Origin: Patescibacteria group bacterium
Lineage (GTDB): Bacteria; Patescibacteriota; Microgenomatia; UBA1400; PJMF01
DNA length: 5,253 nucleotides
Reading direction: 5' to 3'
Assembly: GCA_018813375.1 (NCBI GenBank)
Contig: JAHJBU010000066.1
Span: 1 to 5,253, forward strand
Part shown: positions 5,253 to 5,253 of the stretch, piece after piece
Layout: each line of letters begins with the position of its first letter
How positions within the stretch are numbered: position 1 is the first letter of the stretch
The notes under the pieces: model-generated
The model's input: the letters and a program-made list of their open reading frames with translations, nothing else
The model's database searches: none
What the model was told of the DNA's origin: nothing
Made by a program: the position numbers and the translations under genes

Positions 5253-5253
5253 A

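Overview
The window is visibly AT-rich, rich in Lys, Asn and Ile codons, and gene-dense. It reads with the standard code (TAA, TAG and TGA all fit as stops). Adjacent purB and purA, a divergent long PurA, small overlapping genes and apparently leaderless first genes would fit a reduced bacterium such as a Patescibacteria/CPR lineage. That placement is inference: no rRNA or other phylogenetic marker is complete here.

Left part (1-1997) is accessory in character. It opens with the 3' end of an XRE-type regulator gene (+). Convergent to it is a minus-strand operon. Its firm members are a stand-alone single-HKD phospholipase D-fold protein (329-781) and a 69-residue unknown protein (123-332), joined by a 4-base GTGA overlap. 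A doubtful ORF with two Cys-Cys pairs (771-977) lies just upstream and overlaps the nuclease-like gene by 11 bases. Divergent from this operon is an HTH-Fic fusion gene (1065-1997). It has a complete Fic catalytic motif and a built-in inhibitory motif. It is driven by a near-consensus promoter (TTGATA-17-TATAAT) that places the transcript start at about the ATG. A perfect 13-base inverted repeat (1014-1050) covers that promoter and looks like an operator for a DNA-binding regulator, most simply the Fic protein's own HTH domain.

An intergenic stretch (1998-2172) holds a weak hairpin after fic, a 12-base palindrome, and an extended -10 promoter just ahead of purB.

Right part (2173-5253) is housekeeping. 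purB (adenylosuccinate lyase) and purA (adenylosuccinate synthetase) form a two-gene operon with a 12-base gap. Together they convert IMP to AMP, and PurB can also act in de novo IMP synthesis. No other purine genes are in view. Convergent to purA is the 3' end of a typA/bipA-like ribosome-associated GTPase gene (-), running off the right edge.

The most interesting unit is the divergent HTH-Fic / PLD-fold / small-protein locus sharing one palindromic control region. It could be a toxin-antitoxin or defence module, but no function is shown by the sequence alone.
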